The notes under the pieces were generated by a model. That model was not told where the DNA came from and did no database searches. It worked only from the letters and a program-made list of their open reading frames with translations. DNA of 9,085 nucleotides from an uncultured Atopobiaceae bacterium (GTDB lineage: Bacteria; Actinomycetota; Coriobacteriia; Coriobacteriales; Atopobiaceae), in NCBI GenBank assembly GCA_905233865.1, contig CAJOGH010000028.1:1-9085 (forward strand), given 5' to 3'. The translations under genes and the position numbers were made by a program. Below are positions 1 to 9,085 of the stretch, piece after piece (the stretch's first letter is position 1; each line of letters opens with the position of its first letter).

Positions 1-798
1 GACGAGGACTCCTACCTTACCGCTGTGGCCGCCCGAGCCAAGCGCGAGCTCACGCGCCGCTCCGCGCCCACCATCGTCGTGCTGGACGCGCGCCGCCTGG
101 CCGCCACGGACGTGGCCATCGCGCGCAGGGTCGTCCGCGCCTGCATCCTCGAGGTCTGCCCGCAGTCGCGCCTCGAGGCGCGCCACATAGCCGCAGTCCT
201 GATGCTCGTATCGGCAGGGGAGGGCTCGGTGAGCGTCCCGGTTGGCGTGGACTGCCGCGTGGAGCATGGCCTTCTGTTCGTCCGCGCCCGCGCCTACGAC
301 AACGCGCTCGAGCCCGGGTGGCTCGAGGTCCCCGGCAGCATGTCCCTTCCCGACGGCCGCACGCTCGTGGCGGAGCTCGCGCCCACGCCCGCCGGCGCCA
401 ACCCCGTGGAGCTCGCCCGCACCCACGGCCGCGAGTGGGACCGCATGTCGGTGCTCCTGGACGCCCGCGCCTGTGGTGTCAACGCGCGCGGTGACCGACT
501 GTGGGTCGACTCCCCGCAGGCCGGCGAGCTCACCTGCCCCCTAGGCATGCACGGCCAGTCCAAGAAGCTCTCTGACCTGCTGGCCGACGCGCAGGTTCCC
601 GCTCGTGACCGCGCCGGTGTGCCCGTCGTGCACGCGAGCGCGATCGGCCCGGTGGTGTGGGTCGCTGGTGTTCGTGCGGACGAGCGCGCACGTTGCGCAC
701 CCGGCACCGATATGCTGCTAAAATTGACACTTCGTGAGGCATCTAACGGCAGCGTCGCCGACGGCGGCGCAGGAACGCAAAGGGGAAATCATGGCTGA
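1..798 (+). CDS. tilS: tRNA(Ile)-lysidine synthase TilS, C-terminal part (5' end outside the window)
   Basis: TilS attaches lysine to C34 of the tRNA-Ile CAU anticodon using ATP, so that the tRNA reads AUA as Ile; it acts in the cytoplasm. The reading frame is open from base 1 (DEDSYL...), so the N-terminal ATPase domain with its PP-loop lies upstream of the window. The first third (nt 1-290) matches the TilS middle region: an 'EDSYL' start, an Arg-rich helix, 'SRLEARHIAAVL', then a short 'VPVGVDCRV...GLLFVRAR' strand pair. Roughly nt 430-700 matches the TilS C-terminal domain, with 'GDRL...PLGMHGQSKKLSDLLADAQVP..DR.GVPVV' followed by 'VVWVAGVRADER'. The gene ends in TGA at 796-798 and overlaps the start of hpt by 8 bp. 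The order tilS-hpt-ftsH is a classic conserved cluster in Gram-positives and supports the call. The last ~30 residues look like a non-conserved tail. Confidence 0.88.
   Translation, partial: DEDSYLTAVAARAKRELTRRSAPTIVVLDARRLAATDVAIARRVVRACILEVCPQSRLEARHIAAVLMLVSAGEGSVSVPVGVDCRVEHGLLFVRARAYDNALEPGWLEVPGSMSLPDGRTLVAELAPTPAGANPVELARTHGREWDRMSVLLDARACGVNARGDRLWVDSPQAGELTCPLGMHGQSKKLSDLLADAQVPARDRAGVPVVHASAIGPVVWVAGVRADERARCAPGTDMLLKLTLREASNGSVADGGAGTQRGNHG
719..724 (+). promoter_or_regulatory. possible -10 box of an internal hpt promoter
   Basis: TAAAAT near the end of tilS matches the -10 consensus at 5 of 6 positions and lies about 66 bp upstream of the hpt start. The nearest -35-like hexamer (TTGCGC at 693-698) is 20 bp away, which is too far for a confident promoter. 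A perfect TTGACA at 724-729 has no good -10 at 16-18 bp. Internal promoters driving hpt-ftsH are plausible, but the evidence here is weak. Confidence 0.2.
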
Positions 799-1342
799 GA
801 TGCACCCGGACGTCCAAGAGATCCTGTTCTCCCAGGATGAGATCCAGGAGGTCGTAAAGCGGATGGGCGAGACCATCTCCGCCGACTATGCCGATAAGAA
901 CCCGCTGGTAGTGGCCGTTCTGCGCGGTGCGTTCGTGTTCACCGCCGACCTCATGAGGAGCATCACCTGCCCCTGCACCGTGGACTTTATGGCGGTCTCG
1001 TCCTACGGCGACGGCGTCAAGAGCTCCGGTGTCGTGCGCATCGTCAAGGACCTTGACACCAAGATCGAGGGGCGCCACGTCCTCATTGCCGAGGACATCC
1101 TGGACTCGGGCCTGACCCTGAGCTACCTCATCAAGATGCTCGAGAGCCGCAATGCCGCCTCCGTTGAGGTCGCGGCCTTCTCCGTCAAGGACATCCCCGG
1201 CAAGCGCCCGGCCGTCAACCCGCGCTACGTGGGCATTCACGTGCCCGACGAGTTCGTGGTTGGCTATGGCCTGGACTATGCCGAGCACTATCGCAACCTT
1301 CCGTACCTCGGCGTGCTCAAGCCTGAGGTCTACGAGAACTAA
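791..1342 (+). CDS. hpt: hypoxanthine(-guanine) phosphoribosyltransferase
   Basis: Cytoplasmic purine-salvage enzyme that transfers phosphoribose from PRPP to hypoxanthine or guanine, giving IMP or GMP. The 183-aa product has the usual family length. The N-terminal 'VAVLRGAFVF' (res 41-50) is the PPi-binding loop region, and 'SYGDGVKSSG' (71-80) is the flexible catalytic loop. 'VLIAEDILDSGLTL' (97-110) is the PRPP-binding signature with the paired acidic residues E101-D102. K133 in 'SVKD' and the C-terminal 'EFVVGYGLDY' (154-163) complete the purine pocket. The ATG at 791 is chosen because AAAGGGG (779-785) sits 5 nt upstream and MAEMHPDV fits family N-termini. An in-frame GTG at 734 would add a 19-residue extension without homology. 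The start overlaps the end of tilS by 8 bp, and ftsH follows after about 35 bp. Confidence 0.95.
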   Translation: MAEMHPDVQEILFSQDEIQEVVKRMGETISADYADKNPLVVAVLRGAFVFTADLMRSITCPCTVDFMAVSSYGDGVKSSGVVRIVKDLDTKIEGRHVLIAEDILDSGLTLSYLIKMLESRNAASVEVAAFSVKDIPGKRPAVNPRYVGIHVPDEFVVGYGLDYAEHYRNLPYLGVLKPEVYEN

Positions 1343-1363
1343 AAGGCGGGCGTCCGCCCCCAC

Positions 1364-1370
1364 AAAGGAG
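1364..1370 (+). promoter_or_regulatory. ribosome binding site fixing the TTG start of ftsH
   Basis: AAAGGAG lies 7 nt upstream of a TTG codon at 1378. No ATG or GTG in this frame is near a comparable site, so the site decides the choice of TTG as the ftsH start. Confidence 0.8.
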
Positions 1371-1377
1371 TCAAACG

Positions 1378-3478
<2,101 letters not shown>

Positions 3479-3486
<8 letters not shown>

Positions 3487-4660
3487 CCAGCAGAGCCTTG
3501 CCTTTGGGCAGATCAAGAGCGCCATTCGCGAGCTGGCTGCCTATGGCGCCAAGCGCAAGCGGGAGATAGGCCCGGAGAACGTCTTTGACTTCAGTCTGGG
3601 CAATCCCAGCGTCCCCGCACCCGAGCAGGTCCGACGCTCCATCGAGCGTCATGTGGCGGGGGATCCCGTCGCGCTGCACAGCTACACGCCAGGCGCTGGT
3701 GACCCGCAGGTGCGCGAGACCATCGCGGCCTCGTTGTGCCGCCGGTTTGGCGAGCGCGCCGCGACGGCCGAGAACCTCTACATGACCTGTGGCGCTGCCG
3801 CGTCGATCTCCATAGCGCTCAATGCGGTGTGCGAGGCGGGCGACGAGGTCATCGTCATCGCCCCGTACTTCCCCGAGTACGCCGTCTGGATTGCAAACGC
3901 CGGCGCCGTCTGCGTCGAGGTCATGGCTGATCCTGTGACCTTCCAGGTGGACGCTGCCGCGCTTGCTCAGGCCATCACGCCGCGGACGCGCGCTGTCATC
4001 ATCAACTCGCCCAACAATCCCGTGGGCGTCGTGTACTCCCGCGAGACCCTGGTGGCCCTCGCTTCTGCGCTCGACGAGGGCCAGGCGGTGACTGGCGAGC
4101 GCATCGCGCTCATTTCCGACGAGCCCTACCGTGAGGTCACCTACGGCGCCGAGGTCCCCTGGGTGCCGGACGTCTATGACCGCACCATCGTGTGCTACTC
4201 CTACTCCAAGTCGCTCTCCATGCCGGGTGAGCGCATTGGTTGGGTGCTCGTGGCGCCGCGCGCCGCGGACGCCGACGATCTTGTTGCCGCCGTTGCCGGC
4301 GCTGGCCGCAAGCTGGGCTTCGTGTGCGCCCCGTCGCTGCTCCAGCGCGTGGTCGCCGACTGTGTTGACTGTCCCTCCGACGTTGCCGCCTACGCCGCCA
4401 ACCGCGAGCTGCTGTGCCGCGGGCTTGCCGACGCCGGCTTTGACTTTGTCGAGCCGCAGGGCGCCTTCTACCTGTGGATGCGCTCGCCCGAGCCCGACGC
4501 CGCCGCCTTCGTGGAGCGCGCCAAGGGCTTTGAGATCCTGCCCGTCCCGTCTGACAGCTTTGGCTGCACCGGTTGGGTGCGCGTGGGCTACTGCGTGGCG
4601 CACGACACCATCGAGCGCTCGCTTCCCGCATGGGTCGCACTCGCACGCTCTTATCTCTAG
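3479..4660 (+). CDS. PLP-dependent class I/II aminotransferase (aspartate aminotransferase-like)
   Basis: Fold-type I PLP enzyme moving an amino group between an amino acid and a 2-oxo acid; the substrate is not determinable from sequence alone. The product has 393 aa, normal for the family. Visible residues are: substrate-loop glycine in 'FSLGNPS' (38-44), 'SYTPGAGDPQVRE' (68-80), Y130 in 'APYFPEY', N180 in 'NSPNNPVG', D214 and Y217 in 'ISDEPY', the Schiff-base K244 in 'SYSKSLSMPGERIGW' with phosphate-binding R252, and the carboxylate-binding R368 in 'WVRVGYC'. The domain is complete. The start is ATG 3479, with AAGGA at 3466-3470 8 nt upstream. The frame is also open further upstream, but that stretch is ftsH coding sequence in another frame. 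The gene overlaps ftsH by 8 bp, so it is probably translated from the same message. Aspartate or alanine transamination is the likeliest activity, but that is a guess. Confidence 0.92.
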
Positions 4661-4692
4661 CCACCGTGCACCTTGCCAGCACCAAAACCGCC

Positions 4693-4738
4693 CAATACTT
4701 CCAGTCCGTTGCTATATACGAACAGACTAAAAGTATTG
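4693..4738. repeat. 46-bp palindromic repeat, copy 1 (left pair)
   Basis: Imperfect dyad beginning CAATACTT and ending AAGTATTG, centred on TATATA (4713-4718). The arms pair except at positions 9, 10 and 15 and at the two bases flanking each side of TATATA. It starts 33 bp after the aminotransferase stop. As RNA it would fold into a long stem-loop, but it has no following U-tract, so it is not a standard intrinsic terminator, although it may slow polymerase. AAACCGC just upstream (4685-4691) pairs with GCGGTTT beyond copy 2. Confidence 0.9.
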
Positions 4739-4739
4739 T

Positions 4740-4757
4740 GTGCCTTCCAGCTGGCAC
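4740..4757. repeat. small inverted repeat in the spacer of the left pair
   Basis: GTGCC (4740-4744) and GGCAC (4753-4757) flank an 8-nt loop, and CCAGCTGG (4747-4754) is itself palindromic. This hairpin sits at the centre of the 24-bp spacer between copies 1 and 2. The whole left unit (about 4685-4817) could therefore fold on itself as one long structure, as well as into two separate stems. Confidence 0.6.
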
Positions 4758-4762
4758 CCGCT

Positions 4763-4808
4763 CAATACTTACAGTTCGTTGCTATATACGAACAGACTAA
4801 AAGTATTG
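4763..4808. repeat. 46-bp palindromic repeat, copy 2 (left pair)
   Basis: Same dyad as copy 1, starting exactly 70 bp after it. The right half (the last 29 bases) is identical to copy 1, while the left half differs at three positions (A for C at 9, T for C at 14 and others nearby), all outside the tips and core. Here the symmetry extends outwards: CCGCT (4758-4762) pairs with AGCGG (4809-4813), giving a 56-bp dyad. It lies 88 bp upstream of the nuclease start and could act on its promoter. Confidence 0.9.
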
Positions 4809-4820
4809 AGCGGTTTCTGT

Positions 4821-4869
4821 AAGCCGGAACTTCAAAAGTTTTCTTTCTTGCCTTCCGACGGTTCCGCTT
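4821..4869. repeat. near-perfect inverted repeat upstream of the nuclease gene
   Basis: AAGCCGGAAC (4821-4830) can pair with GTTCCGCTT (4861-4869) with one bulged base, across a T-rich 30-nt loop. It lies between palindrome copy 2 and the nuclease start. It could be a leader structure, but no function can be assigned. Confidence 0.35.
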
Positions 4870-4896
4870 GGCCTCCCATAGGATTAGTGTTGGTGC

Positions 4897-5937
4897 ATGG
4901 AAGCCTTTGCCTCACATACAACCGCACTAGCCCTAATCCGTTCAATGCGGATGAGAGCCTGCATGCAGGATCAGTACGGGCCAAGCAGCATTTATCTGCT
5001 GGACTTGATCCAACACAGTCCCTGTCCGCTTACAACCCTTGTGGACGAGCGCATGCAAGGTGCCTCGCTGCTTAGGGGAACGCCAAGCCAAATCGCGCGA
5101 GCCGTCTGCGGAGTGCTGTGCCAAGACAACATCCCAACAAAGCCCGAGGATGTCTGGCTCACATGTGCAGCCGGACTCAATCGCAAGAATCCTGGACCGG
5201 CTCATGTGGTCGCGATCAGCAAGGAGGTGCGGGACTCGGACATCTGTGTGATCGATGGCATACCGTGCTCTTCACCTGAGCTTACCTATCTCCAGCTAGG
5301 CTCGATACTCAGCCAGTCAGAGCTCGCGCTGGTGGGGATGGAGCTCTGTGGCATTTACACCCAAGCTCCTGACAGGGGCTTTGACAAGTTCAAGAATCGT
5401 CCTGCGGTGACCAGCCCCGAACGTATTGCCGCAACGCTGGATCGCTACAAGGGCGTCGATGGCAATCGTCTGGCAAGGATGGCGCTTGCCAACGTCAGGT
5501 CGTTCGCGGCCTCTCCTCGAGAGAGCCAGATGTGCGTTCTGTTCTCCACATCAATCGTGAGGGGAGGCTTTGGCCTCAAGTCGATAGAAGCCAACGCGTT
5601 GATTCCTGTGAACAATGAGGCCAGGAACATCGTCACTGGACAGTACTACCTCGGTGACGTGTTACTTCCCTGTGCTCGCCTTGTTGTGGAATATGACTCT
5701 GGCAGACACGATGACCCGACTTCTTTTGCCCGCGACCGGCGTCGCCGCAACGAGGTGGAACTCCTAGGGTATCGGGTTCTTTCTATTTCCCTTAACAATT
5801 TGGCCTCCGAGGGAGCCGCTAGCTTGCTTGAAGCTCAGGTGCGCGCGATGGCAGGGAGGAAGCCGAGGAAGCTGAGCCGCAAGAATAGGCTGACACGCCG
5901 TCAGCTCTTGGAGGAGCTCGGTCTGTTGGCGCCATAA
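4897..5937 (+). CDS. DUF559/Vsr-like PD-(D/E)XK nuclease with AbiEi-like middle region
   Basis: Predicted DNA endonuclease of unknown target; 346 aa. The C-terminal ~100 residues follow the DUF559 pattern: a 'PRESQM...' helix (207-212), G-rich strand 'RGGFGLKSIEANALI' (222-236), D254 in 'YYLGDVLLP', E265 and D267 in 'LVVEYDSGRHD', then 'FARDRRRRNEVELLGYRVLSI' (277-297). D254 and E265 are the likely metal ligands of a PD-(D/E)XK fold. The middle (about 85-152) resembles the region before the nuclease in AbiEi-type actinobacterial proteins: 'VIDGIPCSSPELTYLQLG...ELALVGMELCG'. I see no clear winged-helix at the N-terminus. The start is uncertain: ATG 4897 has AGGA 13 nt upstream, and in-frame ATGs at 4945, 4951 and 4963 are alternatives. 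No partner toxin, methylase or mismatch gene adjoins it. Codon use is less G/C-ending than in neighbouring genes, suggesting transfer. Two pairs of palindromes flank it. Confidence 0.72.
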   Translation: MEAFASHTTALALIRSMRMRACMQDQYGPSSIYLLDLIQHSPCPLTTLVDERMQGASLLRGTPSQIARAVCGVLCQDNIPTKPEDVWLTCAAGLNRKNPGPAHVVAISKEVRDSDICVIDGIPCSSPELTYLQLGSILSQSELALVGMELCGIYTQAPDRGFDKFKNRPAVTSPERIAATLDRYKGVDGNRLARMALANVRSFAASPRESQMCVLFSTSIVRGGFGLKSIEANALIPVNNEARNIVTGQYYLGDVLLPCARLVVEYDSGRHDDPTSFARDRRRRNEVELLGYRVLSISLNNLASEGAASLLEAQVRAMAGRKPRKLSRKNRLTRRQLLEELGLLAP

Positions 5938-5942
5938 CCGCT

Positions 5943-5988
5943 CAATACTTTTAGTCCGTTGCTATATACGCACAGGCTCAAAGTATTG
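5943..5988. repeat. 46-bp palindromic repeat, copy 3 (right pair)
   Basis: Begins 6 bp after the nuclease stop codon. The tips and core are identical to the other copies. The left arm is CAATACTTTTAGTCCG and the right arm carries CACAGGCTC in place of the AACAGACTA of copies 1-2. The first half of the arm pairs best here (TTT with AAA). It may also serve as a bidirectional stem-loop between the convergent nuclease and nth genes. Confidence 0.9.
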
Positions 5989-6012
5989 TGTGCCTCGGTG
6001 GTGACGACCGCT

Positions 6013-6058
6013 CAATACTTTTAGTCCGTTGCTATATACGAACAGGCTCAAAGTATTG
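6013..6058. repeat. 46-bp palindromic repeat, copy 4 (right pair)
   Basis: Starts exactly 70 bp after copy 3 and differs from it at a single base (A for C after TATATACG). The 24-bp spacer (5989-6012) begins TGTGCCT and ends CCGCT, as the left spacer begins TGTGCCT and ends CCGCT, but its middle differs. It is followed by TGTGGTTTCC and ends 43 bp before the nth stop codon. Confidence 0.9.
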
Positions 6059-6101
6059 TGTGGTTTCCAGCCCACTGCCGCGGCGGGCGACAAGAGCCAA
6101 A

Positions 6102-6797
6102 CTACCCGCGAGTACGTCGAGGGCGTCGCTTTGCCGTGGGGTTGCCCGTCTTGCCGGCGCTGGGGCAGATGTCGGCGAGCCAGCAGTCGCCGCATGACTG
6201 CGAGCGCGCGGTGCACACCTGGCGCCCAAACAGTATCCACTCCTGGTTCACGCGACCCCACAGCTCGGAGGGGATGACGCTCAGCAGGTCCGCCTCCGCC
6301 GCGGCAGGCGTCGACGCGTTCGTGAGCTTGAGCCGCGTGGCGATCCGGTACACGTGCGTGTCAACCGCAATGCCCTCCACCTGTCCAAAGGCATGGTTGA
6401 GCACGATGTTGGCCGTCTTGCGCCCAACGCCGGGCAGGCGCGTGAGCTCCTCCATGGTGGATGGCACCTGCCCGCCAAAGTCGCTCATGATGGTGCGCGC
6501 GCACTCCACGCAGTGGCGCGACTTGGTCTTGTAGAACCCCAGTGAGTGGATGACCTCCGCCACCTCGTCGGGGTCCGCCTGTGCCATGGCCTCGGGCGTG
6601 CCCCAGCGCGCAAAGAGCTCGGGCGTTGCCTTGTTCACGGCGGCGTCGGTGGTTTGCGCGCTCAGCAGGACGGCTATGGTAAGGGTGAATGCGTCGGTAA
6701 AGTCCAGCGCGGGCTTGGCGTCGGCATAGTGCTGGCCCATGCGATCGCATACCTCGATGGCTCGCTCACGCTTGGCTTTCTTGGACTCGCGTGCCAT
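6102..6797 (-). CDS. nth: endonuclease III (DNA glycosylase/AP lyase)
   Basis: Base-excision repair enzyme that removes oxidised pyrimidines from DNA and cleaves the abasic site. The product has 231 aa, slightly longer than usual because of a basic C-terminal tail (KRRPRRTRG). The helix-hairpin-helix 'LPGVGRKTANIVL' (121-133) carries the catalytic lysine K127, and D146 in 'GIAVDTHVYR' is the catalytic aspartate. The [4Fe-4S] cluster ligands C195-X6-C202-X2-C205-X5-C211 have the canonical spacing. The ATG at 6797 has AAGGAGG (6802-6808, minus strand) just upstream. The gene is convergent with the nuclease gene and divergent from glgB, and appears to be monocistronic. Nothing suggests a functional link to the palindromes downstream of it. 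Confidence 0.96.
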   Translation of the reverse strand: MARESKKAKRERAIEVCDRMGQHYADAKPALDFTDAFTLTIAVLLSAQTTDAAVNKATPELFARWGTPEAMAQADPDEVAEVIHSLGFYKTKSRHCVECARTIMSDFGGQVPSTMEELTRLPGVGRKTANIVLNHAFGQVEGIAVDTHVYRIATRLKLTNASTPAAAEADLLSVIPSELWGRVNQEWILFGRQVCTARSQSCGDCWLADICPSAGKTGNPTAKRRPRRTRG

Positions 6798-6830
6798 GCC
6801 GCCTCCTTGCGGTCGTGTGCCTGCGCCTCA

Positions 6831-6836
6831 ATTCTA
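6831..6836 (-). promoter_or_regulatory. possible -10 box for nth
   Basis: On the minus strand this reads TAGAAT (5 of 6 matches to TATAAT). It would start a transcript about 25-30 nt before the nth ATG, leaving room for the strong AAGGAGG. No convincing -35 hexamer is seen at 16-18 bp, because the upstream stretch is GC-rich. Confidence 0.35.
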
Positions 6837-6900
6837 CCGCGCGCGGGAGTCACAGCACGCGTCCCCGATTGCCGCGCGTCTCGCAAAACGAACACGTCAG

Positions 6901-6924
6901 CAGCAATCATGCAACAAATTGCTG
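6901..6924. promoter_or_regulatory. 7-bp dyad, possible operator in the nth-glgB divergent region
   Basis: CAGCAAT (6901-6907) and ATTGCTG (6918-6924) are perfect inverted half-sites separated by 10 bp (17 bp centre to centre). The dyad lies directly upstream of an AT-rich -10-like box. The spacing would fit a dimeric DNA-binding regulator of glgB, but the regulator is unknown and a 7-bp dyad can arise by chance. Confidence 0.35.
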
Positions 6925-6934
6925 GCGGTAGCGT

Positions 6935-6940
6935 TATATT
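6935..6940 (+). promoter_or_regulatory. possible -10 box for glgB
   Basis: TATATT within the only AT-rich stretch of the divergent region. If used, transcription would begin near 6947 and give a leader of about 118 nt containing the hairpins at 6974-7034. The nearest TTG-type hexamer (TTGCTG, 6919-6924) is only 10 bp away, so a normal -35 is not evident. Confidence 0.3.
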
Positions 6941-6973
6941 AGGTAGGTGCGTGCAACGCAATTACTGTCATTT

Positions 6974-7034
6974 AACCGCAGCCTGAACGAAGCGGTTTTT
7001 GCGCGCTGCGCGAACGCAACGTGTACCTGCGGTT
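6974..7034 (+). promoter_or_regulatory. competing hairpins in the probable glgB leader (attenuator-like)
   Basis: AACCGC (6974-6979) can pair with GCGGTT (6992-6997), which ends in five T residues (6996-7000), like a weak intrinsic terminator. The same left arm, extended to AACCGCAG (6974-6981), can pair instead with CTGCGGTT (7027-7034), a perfect 8-bp stem that encloses another hairpin (TTTGCGC 6998-7004 with GCGCGAA 7008-7014). The two folds exclude each other, as in attenuators. No known riboswitch consensus was recognised, and no leader peptide is evident. Confidence 0.35.
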
Positions 7035-7054
7035 TATGTAATGGTCGAGATCAC

Positions 7055-7060
7055 AGGAGG
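7055..7060 (+). promoter_or_regulatory. ribosome binding site of glgB
   Basis: AGGAGG lies 4 nt upstream of ATG 7065 and sets the glgB start. It lies 20 nt beyond the right arm of the alternative hairpin (7027-7034), so the leader structure does not directly cover it. Confidence 0.75.
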
Positions 7061-7064
7061 ATTC

Positions 7065-9085
<2,021 letters not shown>

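Larger units (their letters stand above)
4685..6066. mobile_element. putative nuclease cassette bounded by paired palindromes
   Basis: The unit runs from AAACCGC before copy 1 to GGTTT after copy 4. It contains palindrome pair, nuclease gene, palindrome pair. Both pairs have the same 70-bp pitch and the same orientation of the asymmetric core, and equivalent copies are 1250 bp apart. Base composition inside differs from the housekeeping genes on both sides. There is no transposase or integrase, and I could not identify a target-site duplication. Calling it mobile is therefore an inference from the architecture. An alternative is a resident gene with repeats that serve as operators or terminators. 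Confidence 0.4.

Noticed and set aside
734..790. GTG start at 734 for hpt
   Set aside because: It would add 19 non-homologous residues inside tilS, whereas ATG 791 has AAAGGGG at the right distance and a family-like N-terminus.
4693..4808. Standard intrinsic terminator of the ftsH-aminotransferase operon
   Set aside because: The stems are AT-rich at the base and neither copy is followed by a T-tract. The repeats could still end transcription, but the sequence does not show it.
4740..5075. 111-codon open frame overlapping palindrome copy 2 and the nuclease start
   Set aside because: It starts inside the repeat region, has no family features and no ribosome binding site, and is out of frame with the nuclease gene.
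4693..6058. CRISPR array
   Set aside because: The repeats are palindromic over 46 bp, occur only two per cluster, and the two spacers share their ends. No cas genes are in view.
4685..6066. REP-associated Y1 transposase (RAYT) unit or a classical IS
   Set aside because: The flanked protein has no HUH plus Tyr signature and no DDE transposase pattern. It fits a DUF559-type nuclease. No target-site duplication could be identified.

Overview
The window looks like a chromosomal segment of a high-GC Gram-positive bacterium. The ordered block tilS-hpt-ftsH, the strong C/G bias at third codon positions, and a glycogen branching enzyme with a Lys/Ala/Thr-rich tail all suggest Actinobacteria, most likely Coriobacteriia (Olsenella/Atopobium/Collinsella-like). 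That placement is inferred from gene content and style, not from a search.

Positions 1-4660 are one dense forward-strand operon: the 3' end of tilS (tRNA-Ile lysidine synthase, cut by the left window edge), hpt (purine salvage phosphoribosyltransferase), ftsH (membrane AAA+ zinc protease) and a class I/II PLP aminotransferase. Two of the three junctions are 8-bp overlaps (tilS/hpt and ftsH/aminotransferase), so translation is probably coupled. The hpt-ftsH gap is about 35 bp and ftsH uses a TTG start behind a good Shine-Dalgarno site.

Positions 4661-6101 are an accessory island. A single gene, visibly less GC-biased than its neighbours, encodes a 346-aa protein with a C-terminal DUF559/Vsr-like PD-(D/E)XK nuclease fold and an AbiEi-like middle. 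It is bracketed on each side by a PAIR of 46-bp imperfect palindromes centred on TATATA. The two copies of each pair sit exactly 70 bp apart, and the two pairs sit exactly 1250 bp apart. All four copies share an invariant but asymmetric core (CGTTGCTATATACG) and invariant tips (CAATACTT / AAGTATTG). This nuclease-plus-palindromes unit is the best candidate in the window for an undescribed system. It may be a REP/MITE-like mobile unit, a cassette with recombination sites, or a nuclease with its own operators.

Positions 6102-6797 (minus strand) hold nth, a [4Fe-4S] endonuclease III, convergent with the nuclease gene. Positions 6798-7064 are a divergent promoter region with a dyad, candidate -10 boxes and two mutually exclusive hairpins in the likely glgB leader. 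From 7065 to the right edge runs glgB (1,4-alpha-glucan branching enzyme, incomplete). It keeps the catalytic triad but lacks the usual region-I histidine.
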